From Lithospermum erythrorhizon (lineage: Eukaryota > Streptophyta > Magnoliopsida > Boraginales > Boraginaceae): a stretch of DNA of 64,000 bases. The stretch is from assembly GCA_019722365.1 (NCBI GenBank), contig JADFUC010001868.1, positions 62,001-126,000 on the forward strand, given 5' to 3'. The notes beneath the pieces were generated by a model. It did no database searches. It was not told the origin of the DNA and was given only the letters and a program-made list of their open reading frames with translations. This document shows positions 49,530 to 61,992 of the stretch, in pieces (position 1 is the stretch's first letter; each line of letters starts with the position of its first letter). The translations under genes and the position numbers were made by a program.

Positions 49530-52500
49530 TCGATTGTTGTAATTATGAACATGAATAAAACTAAAAGATAATAAAATAAAACTATGATAGTGTCAGAGTT
49601 CGGTGTCGATATAACTTAGATGCGAGGCGAACTGTGGGGTGAAGCTCATTATAATGATGAGATTCTGGTAGGGGCTTTGCCGTGCTCACGTTACATCCTT
49701 TTAGCTTTCTAACAAAACAGTTTGAAGCGCCAGTCAGCATCTCTTCTTTTCATGCATCGACAACGATGGCCTGATATACCTCTTAACCTCTGAATCTGAG
49801 TTGCTAGTTGCACGAACACTTCAGGTATACGATTTTTCCTTAATAAATTGACTCGTATTGCCTTGAGAAGTCATCCATACATGCATTATATATTTTTCTT
49901 AGCAACACTCTTTACCTGCGTTGGTCCCGTTAAATCCATATCGCAGCGGTCTGGCTCTACAGCGGTAACCACACATTGTAGCAGTTGGTGTGGCAGCTTT
50001 ATCTTTGCTTCCCAATCGACACTGCGCCCACGCACTTTCTCTTTTGCCACGAGAGAAGATAGACCACATTACAACGCCGCCCAGGTATCGGTTGTTGAAT
50101 GTTCGGTAGTGTTGAGTATGTTAAGATTCTTGTGCCCGTTCCCGTCTTATTGGACTACTGCTGGATAGGAATTACGTAGGTCGGATATAGCAATTATCGA
50201 TGGGTGGCTCCCATGATGAGTTGTTACTGCGATTGTTCCACTTAGCAACCAAACCTCTTTGTTGAAGGCAACGCCCATTACCGTTATCACGTAGTTGGCC
50301 GATGCGTGAGATTTGTTGTGAGAATCGCTTCAACCAGTAGCACATTTCCAATCTAAGTAGTCCTTGACATTCAATAACCCTTTTTCGTTATTACGCCTTT
50401 CTCTCATCCAAATGTCACATAGTCTTTCTATTTGTTTCAATGTTTCTTAAGTAGATTTGTTTGCCGATCATATTGCCTTGGCGCCTTATCAAAATACCAA
50501 CACAATGGAAATTTGTTGCTTTCGAATGTGAACACCACGTGACTACTTTTGATTCATTCGCACAACACATCTTGGATTGAGTGAATTTGTTTCAACCTCT
50601 CCCATAGATTGTAGCGGTATGGGGCTATATGTCCACTTAACCACGATTAATTGCTTTTCTGGTGAACCTTTTGGGATCTTGATTTGGCCAGTGTTCCAAC
50701 TGACTACAAAGGTTGCTGCGGATGATGTCGCGTGTGTTTTCCAATTTCCACTAGCGTAGCCAACACGATGTGTCTCCACTTTTGCTCACTTGTAAGGAAT
50801 CTCATAAAAAACACCGGTGCCGGAGTTCGTCATCTTGATGCCTATGATAAATCCCTGAAATTTTTCTTGAAGGATGTCAATTTCCAATTTTTGTTGTTCG
50901 ACACGCCCGTCGAGTTCATGATTCTTACGCATTAAGGCACTTTCGTTACATTTCTCCAATGGTGTAAACTTGAGTCAATTTGGACCATTTCATAGAAATA
51001 GCATACATTGGTGCCACAGGTCTTCTAAATTGAAATCCCTCACCATCGCTCGTGATATGCATCGGACTGATCGTGACAATTGGAATAACAACGTCCTCTG
51101 AGTGTGTTTAGCGGTAAAGGCCACGAAGTTCTTGCGACCTTGTTGTCGCTCCCACTTCCCTCTTAAATTCGTCATCGAGGCAGTGGTGAAGTAACTTTTG
51201 AAGTATTTTTGACATAGTTGGGACCATTTCACTTGTATGTGTCCAAAACGCCCGCTCCACTGTATTCCTTTTGATACATTTTGCTAATTACCACCCATTG
51301 GATCCCCAAATTTTGAGTTCTTGTCCAGTTTGTCGAGACCACCTAGATTTTCCTCCGGAATAGGGTTTCTTGTTGAAAATCGTTTGAGTCATTGCGATTC
51401 TTTGCTAGTAGCTCATAGTTTCTATGAGGTTCTCCTCTCTTTATCTTCACAACTTCATTTACAAAGTATCCTTTTTCTCTTACTAAGACTCACGTATACT
51501 CAAAACATCATTCAAAGGCTGGTGAATTCCCGATCAATCATCAAACCTCATGGTTGATAAATCACGTGTTTCCTCGATAAGCGATAACGCATGCAAACCT
51601 TTGGGAAGAGTTCTAAAGCACTTTTATGACTAATAACTTCATTATCGTTCTTTCTCCTAAAGCAAAGGATTCATTTGTCAAGTCCTTGATCTTGGAATTG
51701 TAGGTAGTGATAGTCTCATCTTCCTCCATTCTTAGGGTTTCCCGGCCAATTAGTGGCTAAAATGCGGACATCCCAGCGCCACGGAGGAGTTCACTAAAAT
51801 TTGTCTGCCAATTTCCGTATAGCAACGCGATTGCATGAGGCGGACTAGTTTGAACACTTGGCATCCAATTTGCACATAATATGGCGTTCAAAGCCTTGTT
51901 ATTTCCCAAGGATCGTTCTGCTTCATCATTGGTCCAATTTGCCTCTTCCTTGACAACAACAAGCTCGCCCGGCATTATTTTGGGTGGGGTTGTCCGTCGA
52001 TAATATGACCTTCCATGTTCTCATTGACGACCTCGAAGGTAGTCATCTTTGCTTTCCAATAAGGATAATTTGTCTGTGAAGTAGTAGGGGCGAAGTGAGC
52101 TCCATACTTGGTTTCCTTAGTTCGCGGACCTCGGCCGTATGTCCAGTGTCATTTCACAATAGCAATTGAAATAATGAAATACTCTCATACCAACTAGTTG
52201 TCAGACAGACTATGAATAGCCGCAAGAACAATACCACAAGACAAAAACTAAAAGATAATAAAATAAAGAACACACACAATGGTAACTCGGGTTCGGTGCC
52301 AATGTAACACTAGGTGCAGAGCTGACTTTGCCTAGGGAGAACTCCATATAATGATGGAAGAGATTACAAGTAGACACACGAATGCTCCACATTATCATAC
52401 TGCTTCTGCTCCCCAGCTTCTAGACTAGAATCCACCTATCTACTCTTCTCCGCTTTGTCGACAACTACTGGGTGTTAGGCTTCTGTCGTTCTCAATTTAA

Positions 52501-52545
52501 ATGCTCTGATGATTGTTATAACAAAGTGTTGTGCTGTGGAAATGC
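49530..52545 (-). mobile_element. Decayed Ty1/copia element, minus strand
   Basis: Two related segments about 2.7 kb apart (from about 49530 and 52199) share ACTAAAAGATAATAAAATAA, a GTTCGGTG box and CTCCATATAATGATG-type text, and look like LTRs. Beside the right-hand one, 52181-52192 reads ACTCTCATACCA, 10 of 12 bases of the reverse complement of the tRNA-Met primer site used by copia. Next to it on the minus strand is gag-like text at 51975-51757 (GELVVVKEEANWTNDEAERS, NNKALNAI). No intact pol domain is readable in the rest. The outer edges are approximate and no target duplication was found. Confidence 0.65.
52181..52192 (-). other. Primer-binding site of the copia relic
   Basis: On the minus strand this reads TGGTATGAGAGT against the copia consensus TGGTATCAGAGC. 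It lies between the right-hand LTR and the gag-like sequence, where a primer site should be. Confidence 0.55.
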
Positions 52546-54477
52546 AGTTAGAAGTTTAGAGAGTTCTTCTAATAAAACTAACCTACACTAAACACACGTT
52601 GCTTGATCACAAGAATGCTCTGAAGATGAATAAACAACATGTATGTTGATTTTCAATTCTTGAGCTTGAGATCTTTATAGAGTGTAGAGATCCAAAGGCT
52701 TCAGGACTCTCGAGTAAGAAGAGTCGTCAAAACTTCAATGACTATTTATCAATCCTTATCTCATCTATACAGTTTGTCGTATCCTTTGAAAACTCCTTAT
52801 TTGGATAAGGTCGAATCAATCGACACAATCTCACTTTTAGTAAAATACAACGAGCCCTGTTGTTTCTTATGACTTGGGCCGAAAGCAAGTAGCAGTACGC
52901 TTTTCGGGATGTGACCGACCAACAATTATACTTGATGATCTTCGTCGTAGAAAAAGCTTCCATCAGCACTTCCTTTTAACAATATTTATATATTTCTTAA
53001 TGTAGTCTTTCCGTCATAAATGAATACAAAATTTGTTGTTGCTTACTATCATCAGTCAGTTCGAATACATGTAGGGAAGGATTGAGAGGTATTATAATAA
53101 TGCTTATAAAAAAGGTATAAAATTTGAGACACAAGATAATTGCTCCTTATTTAGTAAGGAGTAAAATCTTTAAAATGACCAAAATTATAAGTGTAACAAA
53201 AAAATGGACATACGCAGTATTTAATTTATTGTCATCACTCATCAGCTATGCCTTTTCAATAAATGAAAGTACGTATTGCTATGTCCATATACATATGAAA
53301 TGGATATGAAATATATTATCATTTCCTCCTTCTTAATTTCTTTTCATTTCTTTTCATCAGTTTTATTTTTAAAACTTTCATTTTAAATTTTTTTTTCATG
53401 TACAATCTCTTTTTTTCTGTCATTTGGACTATTCAATAATGTAATTTTATTATCTCTAGTCTAGCCCATTGGCCACTAATCAAATGTTTTTCACTTAAGT
53501 TTTATGACAAAGGCCAATATTTGAAGGAGTATCAAATAAAATTATTACTACTCTATCTATCACACACACTACTCACTAGTAAGTAGTAAGTACTCACACA
53601 CACTACTCCCTAGTACTAAGTTCTAACCTCGTTGTCTATGCTATTTTGTTATGTAATAATGATAATATAATTTATGTTCCATTTATGAGATCCATGCAAT
53701 ATCATTTTTCTATATAAAATATGTCCTCGTGATTTATACCGGAATGAATCCGTGCGAAACGATTTATTGTATGCATCTGTTAATAATTCACTTCCACTAG
53801 TGTCATATGGAGCATATTTTAATATATCTTCACTTGCCTTTTCCACTCCATAAACTTTATTTCATTTTGACCTTGTCATTATTAGTTCATTCAAATTGCA
53901 CCCCTATGATTTGTATCTATCCGATCCATGATTATCACTGAATCCCCCAAATTCAAAAATTAATATTAATTTGAATTTGTGAAAATCTAGCTAGCTAGTT
54001 CATATTTTAAGAGACAAGGTAAACTAATATACTCCATACCATCAGAAATTGAGAAATTGGTTAAATAATATGATATTATATATGTTTAGTATCAAATTAT
54101 TAAATGTAATCTTAATATGAAAATTTAGTATATATGTTGTACTCCTATAATCTTCTATATTATGGGTTTCATTTATGGGACACAGTGATATAAAGATAGA
54201 AATTTTAATATTTTATGAATCGGGAGTTGATGATAGACTCGATGATCAACTTTTAGCATTGTCGCTCATTTTGGGGCCTATTTTGTCAACTAAAAATATC
54301 AAGGGCGAATGTTAAAACTAAAAAATGATAATGGCATGCATTAAAAGACAATTTTAGTAGGTCCAACTTCGTGGAAATTGCAACAAAAGACATTTTGAAT
54401 ATAGATGCTACTCTCCACGGAATATCCGGTAGTGAATATAAAATAATCATTTCAATTGATTAATTAAAAACAGTGGT
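52546..54477. other. Intergenic, upstream of the MYB gene
   Basis: No gene seen. Short direct repeats of CACACACACTACTC and AGTAAGTAGT lie at about 53560-53620. The right edge is the MYB promoter. Confidence 0.5.
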
Positions 54478-54485
54478 TATATAAA
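54478..54485 (+). promoter_or_regulatory. TATA box of the MYB gene
   Basis: TATATAAA 143 bp before the ATG at 54628. Confidence 0.6.
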
Positions 54486-54627
54486 TTAGGATAAATAGCC
54501 AGCCGTGCCCAAAGCAGGCACTCTTGAGTTTTGAGCTTTTGGACCTCTCTTTCCTAAATATAAGAAAGACTGAGTGGCACCAAAACAGAGAAAATCATCC
54601 GTCTAAAACACCCCAAGAAAAAGAAAG

Positions 54628-57023
54628 ATGGTGAGAGCTCCATGCTGTGAGAAGATGGGTCTCAAGAGAGGGCCATGGGCTCCCGAGGAAGATGAGATTT
54701 TGGTTTCTTACATAGAGAAAAATGGTCATGGCAATTGGAGAGCTCTTCCTAAACAAGCTGGTTTGTCTAAAAATCCCATCTTTCATTTCATCATTCTCAT
54801 AACATTAAAATGGCACAATAATGACTTTTGACGAGGTTTTCCTAAGGGTGTCGGATTACCTTTGATTTCATCTTTCTCATGTTCAAGCTTATTCTTCTTG
54901 TATTTTTTTTCTTCTTTTAATTTTTATTGAGATGAAAACTATGCAGTGATTAATTAAAATTAAGTTAAACATATGTGTAGTATAAATTGGTACAAAATCA
55001 TTTGGCTTACACACCATTAGGAAGGTTCTCATTTTTATCTTCAGGGTATTTCAGGATTTCTTGTTTGACCTTAAATCTAGCTTTAAACAATTTTTTTTTT
55101 GGAGAATCCAAAGCAGCCAGAAAAGTACTATCATGACTCTTGAAAGTACAATGTGAAACACACCACTTTCCAAATTCCAATAATTGAAATACGGAGTAAA
55201 TGAAAAGAAAAAATATTGTCCTTTTAATCCTTTATGGTGAAAAATGATTCATTATCTTGGTATCTAAAGTAATTTTTTTATTTCTTTTTGTTTCTTTGTT
55301 TGTCTTTACATAGGGCTATTGAGGTGTGGTAAAAGTTGCAGACTGCGTTGGACCAATTACTTACGCCCTGACATTAAGAGAGGAAATTTCACTCAAGAAG
55401 AAGAGGAAGCCATCATTAAATTGCATGAGATGCTTGGAAATAGGTATTATTCATTAATCTGTAACTGAAATTTATTTCCAAATTTGTTCCCCAATATTTA
55501 TTTCCTATTCCCGAGAAGATACCAGTATATACGGAGTACTCCGTATAATGTAAATAATACTCCATACTACTGAGTACTAATTAAGTATTAAATTCACTGA
55601 AAACAATAAAAACTTAATGTTACAAATAAAGTTATCAATATCAATTAATTTCTGATTGTACCTCCTCTAATTTAAAATAATTGAATTTTACCATGTCGGT
55701 AAATTTTTAATTTTTAATTATTTTTTAATTATATTATTAAAAAAATAATATTATGAAAGTATTTTAAAAAACGAATTTAATTATAAATTTTATATTTTTA
55801 AAATTATGAATAGCAATAATTAATAATTATTGTTAAAGTTGATTTAAAAAATTAAACGTATTTATATAATAAAGAAGTTGAGTAGATGTCTTGACTACTA
55901 GTATAAACTATTCTATATGAGATCATCTTTCTTGTTTTGTTTTCATTTGCCTGCAACATCTCATTTTTATTATTTTTAATAAATGTACTATGGGCATGGG
56001 TCAACAAAAGAAGGCCATCTCTAAGCCGTCGATGTTGAAACTCATCATAGATGTCCATTAAGTCTCACTAATAGTCATAGATGGTAATTAAATTTCTCTA
56101 ATCGTATTTTACTGGCTAATTGTTTTGTCTTTACATTCATAGAGATACGAGAAATCCCAAGATTCTCTCTTGTCAATTGATACATTTATTAGTCTTTTAT
56201 GTCATACTCCACCATTAAACAAATTAGGACAATACATACATTTTGTCTGTTTTGGAAAATAATTATAAAAACAATTGCCTTTGTTTGTATAGAATCTTAT
56301 GCAAATCTTTTTATTCCCTCTTTTAGATGGTCTGCTATTGCAGCAAGATTGCCTGGGCGTACAGATAATGAAATTAAAAATGTTTGGCATACTAGCATTA
56401 AGAAGAAGCTAAAAAATTATCAGCCTCCTCAGGCCTCCAAGACGCAGATTTCGAGTGTGCCTAGTAGTAACTTCAAACGGCCTAAGTCACTAGAGGCCAA
56501 TATATGTCCCGGAAATGGCAATGTAGGTCTCAGGGGGATGCCTGTGTCCCCTGATCGATCATCTAGCGAATTGTCATCAGTTACCGATGCATCTGCTAGG
56601 AATGGGAACCAGGACGTGGTTGAAATTTTCCCCGATGAGATGAATTCTTCGGAGTATCAGCCTCAAATTGATGAAAGTTTTTGGTCAGAACAGTCGTCTA
56701 GTGAAATAACATCGTCAGGGAAGGAATCGACTTATGTGAACCCTTTAGCCAACTACGAGTTGCTAGTTAAGCAAGAGGAAATGGACTCGTCCAAGTTTAT
56801 TCGACAGAAAGAATGTGGACTACGGGTACAAGTATCGCCTCCAGACGAGTCCATCATCGAATCAGATTTGCAAGGGTTGAAGACAGAACCGGTATTCAAA
56901 TTTCCATCATCCTCCATCATGGAATGTGACAATGTTTGTAGTGCAAAGGCTGAAGATGATATGGACTTTTGGTTCAACCTCTTCATTAGAGCAGAGGATT
57001 TGCCAGATTTACCAGAATTTTGA
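54628..57023 (+). CDS. R2R3-MYB transcription factor, subgroup 2 (MYB13/14/15 type)
   Basis: Three exons, 54628-54760, 55314-55443 and 56327-57023, joined by GT-AG introns at the two positions conserved in R2R3-MYBs, give 319 residues. R2 (about 13-63) has its tryptophans at W17, W37 and W57; R3 (about 66-114) has F70, W89 and W108 and ends [11 protein letters not shown]. The subgroup 2 signature IDESFWSE is at 202-209, and the acidic end [20 protein letters not shown] (300-319) is typical of MYB14/15. The bHLH-interaction motif is absent from R3. Relatives regulate cold and defence responses, lignin and stilbene synthesis. The ATG starts the standard [17 protein letters not shown]. Which of MYB13, 14 or 15 it corresponds to needs a tree; location near ERF1B-type genes favours the MYB15 lineage. 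Confidence 0.95.
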
Positions 57024-59166
57024 TTTTGTTAGCTATTTTCTCACAATAATCAATCCTTCAAAAGCTGTAAAATTAAAAATATGTTGAAGAAGGCAGACTA
57101 ATTGGACAAGCAATAGTCACTCATTGAGGGGGACTTTCATGAGGCTGTAGATTTTATTGGTACATTATTTTAGTATGAGTGGGCGGCTATATGAAAAGTT
57201 AAAAGGAGATTGATAATGATGACTTAGAAAAGAATTGTTTTTTTGCTTTTGTAAACATTTGAATTGAGTAGTTAGTCTAACTTGGTGGTCTTATTGATGT
57301 TTCAGCTACGTTTCCAACTTCTTCTAAAAGACCATATGAAGAACATATACAATGAGGGTGTTGAAAACTTTTTTCAACTACTTAATAAAATAATGGATAG
57401 TACAATGAGGGTGTTAAATCTAGGTGGATTAATTCTTGTTGAAATACATTCAACATGTTGAATGGTGTAGGAAGTGGACCCACATTAATGATTTAGTTTG
57501 ATTTTGTTGATGATTTGTAAAAAGTGGACCCATGATGATTGAGATTTGTTAAATTTTTTTAATCATATCCTAATTATTTCATATCAATTATTTCATAATA
57601 GCATAATTTTTTTATGAAAAAAGAATAATCAAAATTAATCATTTTTTCTTTATAAATAGAATTGTGGTTCATTTTTCTACTTTATAAATAGAGTTTTTTT
57701 CTTATATTTTTTTTATTATGTGCTTTAAGAGTTTGATTATAGTGTCGATCAATTATATTGTACCGTGTGGTTATTTGTATTTGATAGTTGTCTTTAAATC
57801 TTTGTTTATTGTCTTGCATTGTTATTTAATTCATATTTTAAAAGTTTTATAAAATAGAGACATCATTTATTTCATTTGGACAAAAATTATTATATTTTTC
57901 ACATATGTTGGTGATGTGGAGAAAGGATCGGAGAAAAGTAAAATATTTAATTAAGAATATGAGATTAAAAAATATCAAAAAATTAATTAGATAAATTTCA
58001 CTTTTAGAAATATCAAAAATAAATTATTTAAGTGAGATTATTTTTTATATAATTGTAAATATTATTATTATATAAGCATAAATAATAATATGAAATAAAA
58101 ATGAATTAGGATATATAGTGATAAGTTGGAAGGATGTTGAATCTTTGTCATAATGTGTAGAGTGTAAAAGTTGATTGGTTGTTGAATTATTATGTGGAAG
58201 AGAGAGACAATGATGTGGAGTATGAAAAATTGAAAAGATGGTGTTGAATAAAAAATTCGTTTGTGGATAGCCTAATGAGAACAAGTAAATAAACACCCAG
58301 ATAGTTACTTTGGGCACCCTTCACGAGACTGGTGAGGGGCTTATCATTTTTATGTAATAACATTGAATATTATACATTATTACTATTTATGTTAGTGTCA
58401 CAAGTCATTGTATACTAGCTAGTACATACTTGGAATTGGAAGTATTCTTTATGTCAAAGCTTAAGGTTGTCACTTGGCACCACACATCACATCTATTACT
58501 AAGGCTTACTTTTGTATCATAATCGTTATTTGTTCTCTATCAAATTCCTTATACTCTGTATTACATAGAACTAAGATACTAAATTATTTTCACTTTTGAT
58601 CACACAAACTATAGTACATAGGTTAAGGAATAAGGGTAATATATCTTTCCCAATTCGTTCACTCCTTTCTTTGTATTTAATCTTAATTTTTCATTTTAAA
58701 ATATTTATCCTTACAACGTAGAAAATTATATTTTATATTTTTTAATATCTTTTTTGATTATTTTATTATTAAATTATCAGCCAAGCCAAATTATATAGTT
58801 TAGATTAGTGATATTTTCATTCAATATATTTTATTTTTCTTGAATTTAATATTATGCAAATAAATAGAAGAAAACAGTAAAAAGGAAGCTTGAGAGGAAT
58901 TATTATTTTATTATACATTATCACACAAACAAATACAAGGACCAAAAAACAAAAATGTCTTTCCCTTTTAAGAAATAGGAAATCAAAAATGAAAAATAAA
59001 TTAAACAAACCAAATAAACTTCACCCTGTATCGGCGTGGCTCGCTTCCTTTCTATGATTATATAATTTGCTTAAAAATGTTCCAAAATATAGAATTTTGA
59101 ACTGAATTATGCTCCATTCCATTACTACTGATGGAGAGTACATAGACATATAGTAGCTATAACTTA
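57024..59166. other. AT-rich intergenic between MYB and DUF761 gene
   Basis: The MYB 3' UTR, then very AT-rich sequence without coding signal. The right edge is the 3' region of the minus-strand DUF761 gene. Confidence 0.55.
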
Positions 59167-59805
59167 TTAAATACCTCGAGCAAGCATCTCTTGATAATCA
59201 AGAATGGATTTCTCACTTTCAAGTTTCATATCTTGCTTGAACTTGGAAATAAAATCTTCAGCTCTCTCATCAATCCCCCGGAATTTTGACAACAATGACA
59301 ACTTCAAACCATGAACATTATCATCACTAGATTTACTACTCTCCCCTCTTTTATTTTCTAGAATCTCAACCCCTTTTGGAACATATTTAGCAGTAATGCT
59401 ACAAACTTGTTTATCATCATCAGCTTCAGGCAAGCTAATAGAAAAACTACTCGATGCAACTGATGATGTTTTCTTGACCACCTTATTTATTTGTTCATCA
59501 TCAAATGATTTATTAGGAAAGAGCTGGTCTACAAATACGGTTTCGAAGCTCTTCATCCGTGGTTGTTGGCAGTGGCGGTGGTGGTACAAATGGTAACGAC
59601 ATCGCCTTCTGGAACGTAACAAATCGAATATCTTATGGGGGATAAGAGAATGGATGGGGTGAAGGGCGGAGATGAAATGTTTCTTGATATTTTTTATGGT
59701 TTTCGAAATACTGAAGTTCTTGAACTTGTATTTTACCTGGATTGTGAAGCTATTCCACGCTTTTCTAGCGGGTTTGAGCTTCTTTGCCAAGTTGAAACTG
59801 GACAT
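59167..59805 (-). CDS. DUF761 (cotton-fibre-type) domain protein
   Basis: Intronless 212-residue protein. The C-terminus, about residues 177-212 (GIDERAEDFISKFKQDMKLE, ending YQEMLARG), is the DUF761 motif (PF05553) of plant cotton-fibre-expressed proteins. The N-terminal half is strongly basic (KKLKPARKAW, RSRRRCRYHLYHHRH at about 65-79) with no clear signal peptide or membrane span; the middle is rich in Ser and Asp/Glu. Molecular function is unknown for the family. The ATG at 59805 is the first in frame, with TATAAA on the minus strand about 40-46 bp upstream, which is close and only weakly supports the promoter. No relation to its neighbours is evident. Confidence 0.88.
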   Translation of the reverse strand: MSSFNLAKKLKPARKAWNSFTIQVKYKFKNFSISKTIKNIKKHFISALHPIHSLIPHKIFDLLRSRRRCRYHLYHHRHCQQPRMKSFETVFVDQLFPNKSFDDEQINKVVKKTSSVASSSFSISLPEADDDKQVCSITAKYVPKGVEILENKRGESSKSSDDNVHGLKLSLLSKFRGIDERAEDFISKFKQDMKLESEKSILDYQEMLARGI

Positions 59806-61073
59806 CCAACAATTTTTTTGCAGGGTGGAAATTTTTGTATATATGTTTATAGTTGATGTATTGATCGAGATAAGAGGAAAAAATGTGGTGGTTATATTTG
59901 AAGATTATTAGGTTTGTGTATGGAAATGTTAGGCTGGAAGAATATGGTCTTTCTGAACATGTTTGGCAAGTTATTTAGACATGTGGTTGAGGTCCATAAT
60001 GGGCACCATGGTTCCAACGTAAAAGCACGTTACTAGCATGCCATCTTTAGTTTAATAATACCATGAGGGGTTTTTTTTTTTTCGTTATGGTACTTAATTG
60101 AGTAGTTGAATAATCAATAATTGTGATAGTGTAGGTTGTACAGAATATGACTTCAATTCATTCGTTCTTTTCGTATTTGGTGGTTGCTACTTTCGGTTGA
60201 CAAGAGCCTCAAGCTGTCTAGTGTGATTTTTGAACGATATTGGCTGAGGAGCGATTCACGATCTTTATTAAAAATCTTAATAAAATTTGTTCTTTTAAGA
60301 TAGGATCTTTATCTTTGAAATATGTGATTAGTATCCTTAATATCTGAAAATCTTCGCGATGAAATAATAGCCATTTAGTATATTAAGATACGTAATCTTC
60401 GCTTAGTGTTAAAGCTTTATAATGCGATAATATAAAAATTACGGAATATAATAATATAAACTTCATAGTTTGGCTCACAAAAATTTAAAAATAAGCTAAG
60501 CAATCGCTTAAAAATTTAAAAATTCTGAAATAGATCGTTTTAAGCGTATTAATAGCCTTGTCCAGCACAAAAGCGCTGACTTTCTTGATGTTAGCTTCGT
60601 TCTTAAGTCTGCGTGTTGAGAAAATTAAGGGACAAAACATTTTATTTGGATTTGATTAATCCAGTTGGAGTTTCTAGAATAGTATATTGATTTTTCTACT
60701 CAATAAATATATCAGCACACTTCAATATCACAAGTTTGTGTACAAGTGTAGGTCTTCAAAAGTAGATGTCACAAAAAATCTACACACTCTATATAATTGT
60801 TTAAAGATGACAGATAAATTCACTTCACACCCTTAGAAAAGTTGGAAAATAACTGTGGGCAGCAATTAAATGAAAAAAAACTATGTGCTTGAATGATGTG
60901 ATAAGTGGGTTTGAATCTCGAATTATATTATACAAGTCAATGCTGTATGTATTTGAATTTTAGAAATGAATTTAGATGAACCACATACAAGTCAACTCCT
61001 TCTAACAATGAAGACTATTATAAGAACAGGAACTAGGGAACATAAATTACAATGAGACATAAAAAAAGAACTT
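59806..61073. other. Intergenic between DUF761 gene and GST
   Basis: Divergent promoters of the two genes lie at the edges. No other gene or repeat is recognised; a poly-T run lies at about 60071. Confidence 0.5.
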
Positions 61074-61391
61074 ATGGAAAAAGAAGGGGTAAAGCTGGTA
61101 GGTTTCTGGGTGAGTCCCTATGTCCACAGAGTGAAATGTGCTTTGAAGATGAAAGGGATCGAGTATGAATACATTGAAGAAGATATTTACAGCAAGAGCC
61201 CTCTGCTCTTGGAATTGAACCCTGTCTACAAGCAAGTCCCTGTATTTGTCCACAATGGAAAAGTGTTGGCTGAATCTAGAATCATATTGGAGTACATAGA
61301 TGAGACATGGAAGAATACCCAATTGTTGTTACCTCAAGATCCTCATCAAAAAGCCATGGCACGTTTCTGGGCAGAGTTCTCTGATAACCAG
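61074..61391 (+). CDS. Tau-class glutathione S-transferase, exon 1 only
   Basis: A 106-codon first exon encodes the N-terminal thioredoxin-like glutathione-binding domain and the linker into the helical domain. The catalytic serine of tau GSTs is S14 in GFWVSPYVHRV. Glutathione-site text follows: NPVYKQVPVFVHNGK and ESRIILEYIDE (the usual form is ESLxILEYIDE, so R replaces L). The exon ends FWAEFSDNQ followed by GTATTG, the conserved position of the single GSTU intron. The helical domain (exon 2, about 115-120 residues) is not in the remaining 2.6 kb; that DNA is a minus-strand copia relic, so either the intron is long and exon 2 lies beyond the window, or the gene is truncated. By family it conjugates glutathione to xenobiotics and stress products in the cytosol. 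Confidence 0.9.
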
Positions 61392-61624
61392 GTATTGCTC
61401 TAATCTGTCTCTGCTCTGACTTATTGTTCTTGTTTTGAAAAGATGGTCAACTTTTAAATTTGTCCATGAATATCATTAGTTAAAGTTTAGTTTAAGGTAT
61501 TAATTAGGATACAATTGTAAAAATATTTTTCGAAGTTTGGTGAAATTTAAAACTTAGTTTCTGAAATTAATTTTTTTATTGGTACAATAATGGTTTCTGA
61601 AGCTAGGAACTTGTTGCATGTTAT
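61392..61624 (+). other. Start of the GST intron
   Basis: T-rich intron-like sequence from the GTATTG donor up to the edge of the copia relic. Confidence 0.45.
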
Positions 61625-61992
61625 TGTTAGGATCCTTCATGATTATTATCAATTAATGTGAATGATTAAGCTAGGGTTTGAAGAACTAAAATTGGGGAAA
61701 AATGTTGGAAGAATTTACCGAATTAGAGAAGCGATTTATTATTAATGAAATGAATAATGGAAAGTCACAGTCAGCCGTCTCTACCATAAAAACATATCTT
61801 GTGGTCGGCCAAATAGTGGCCAAAAGCTACTTCCAGTTTCTCGATAACTAACTAATCGTTGCCGTGTGATTTCTCTATAGATCCTACGACAATAAGTCGG
61901 TCGTCGTCACTCCGATCATTGACCCCAGCGTGTCACTTCTTTCGACATGTCCATTATCTTTAACTTGAGTGTATCCCAGATATGTTCAGCCA
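61625..61992 (-). repeat. Probable 3' LTR of the copia relic
   Basis: The segment starts TGTTAGGATCC and ends TTCAGCCA on the plus strand, so it has TG...CA ends and lies next to the purine tract. No partner LTR is visible in the window, so the call rests on position and ends. Confidence 0.5.
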
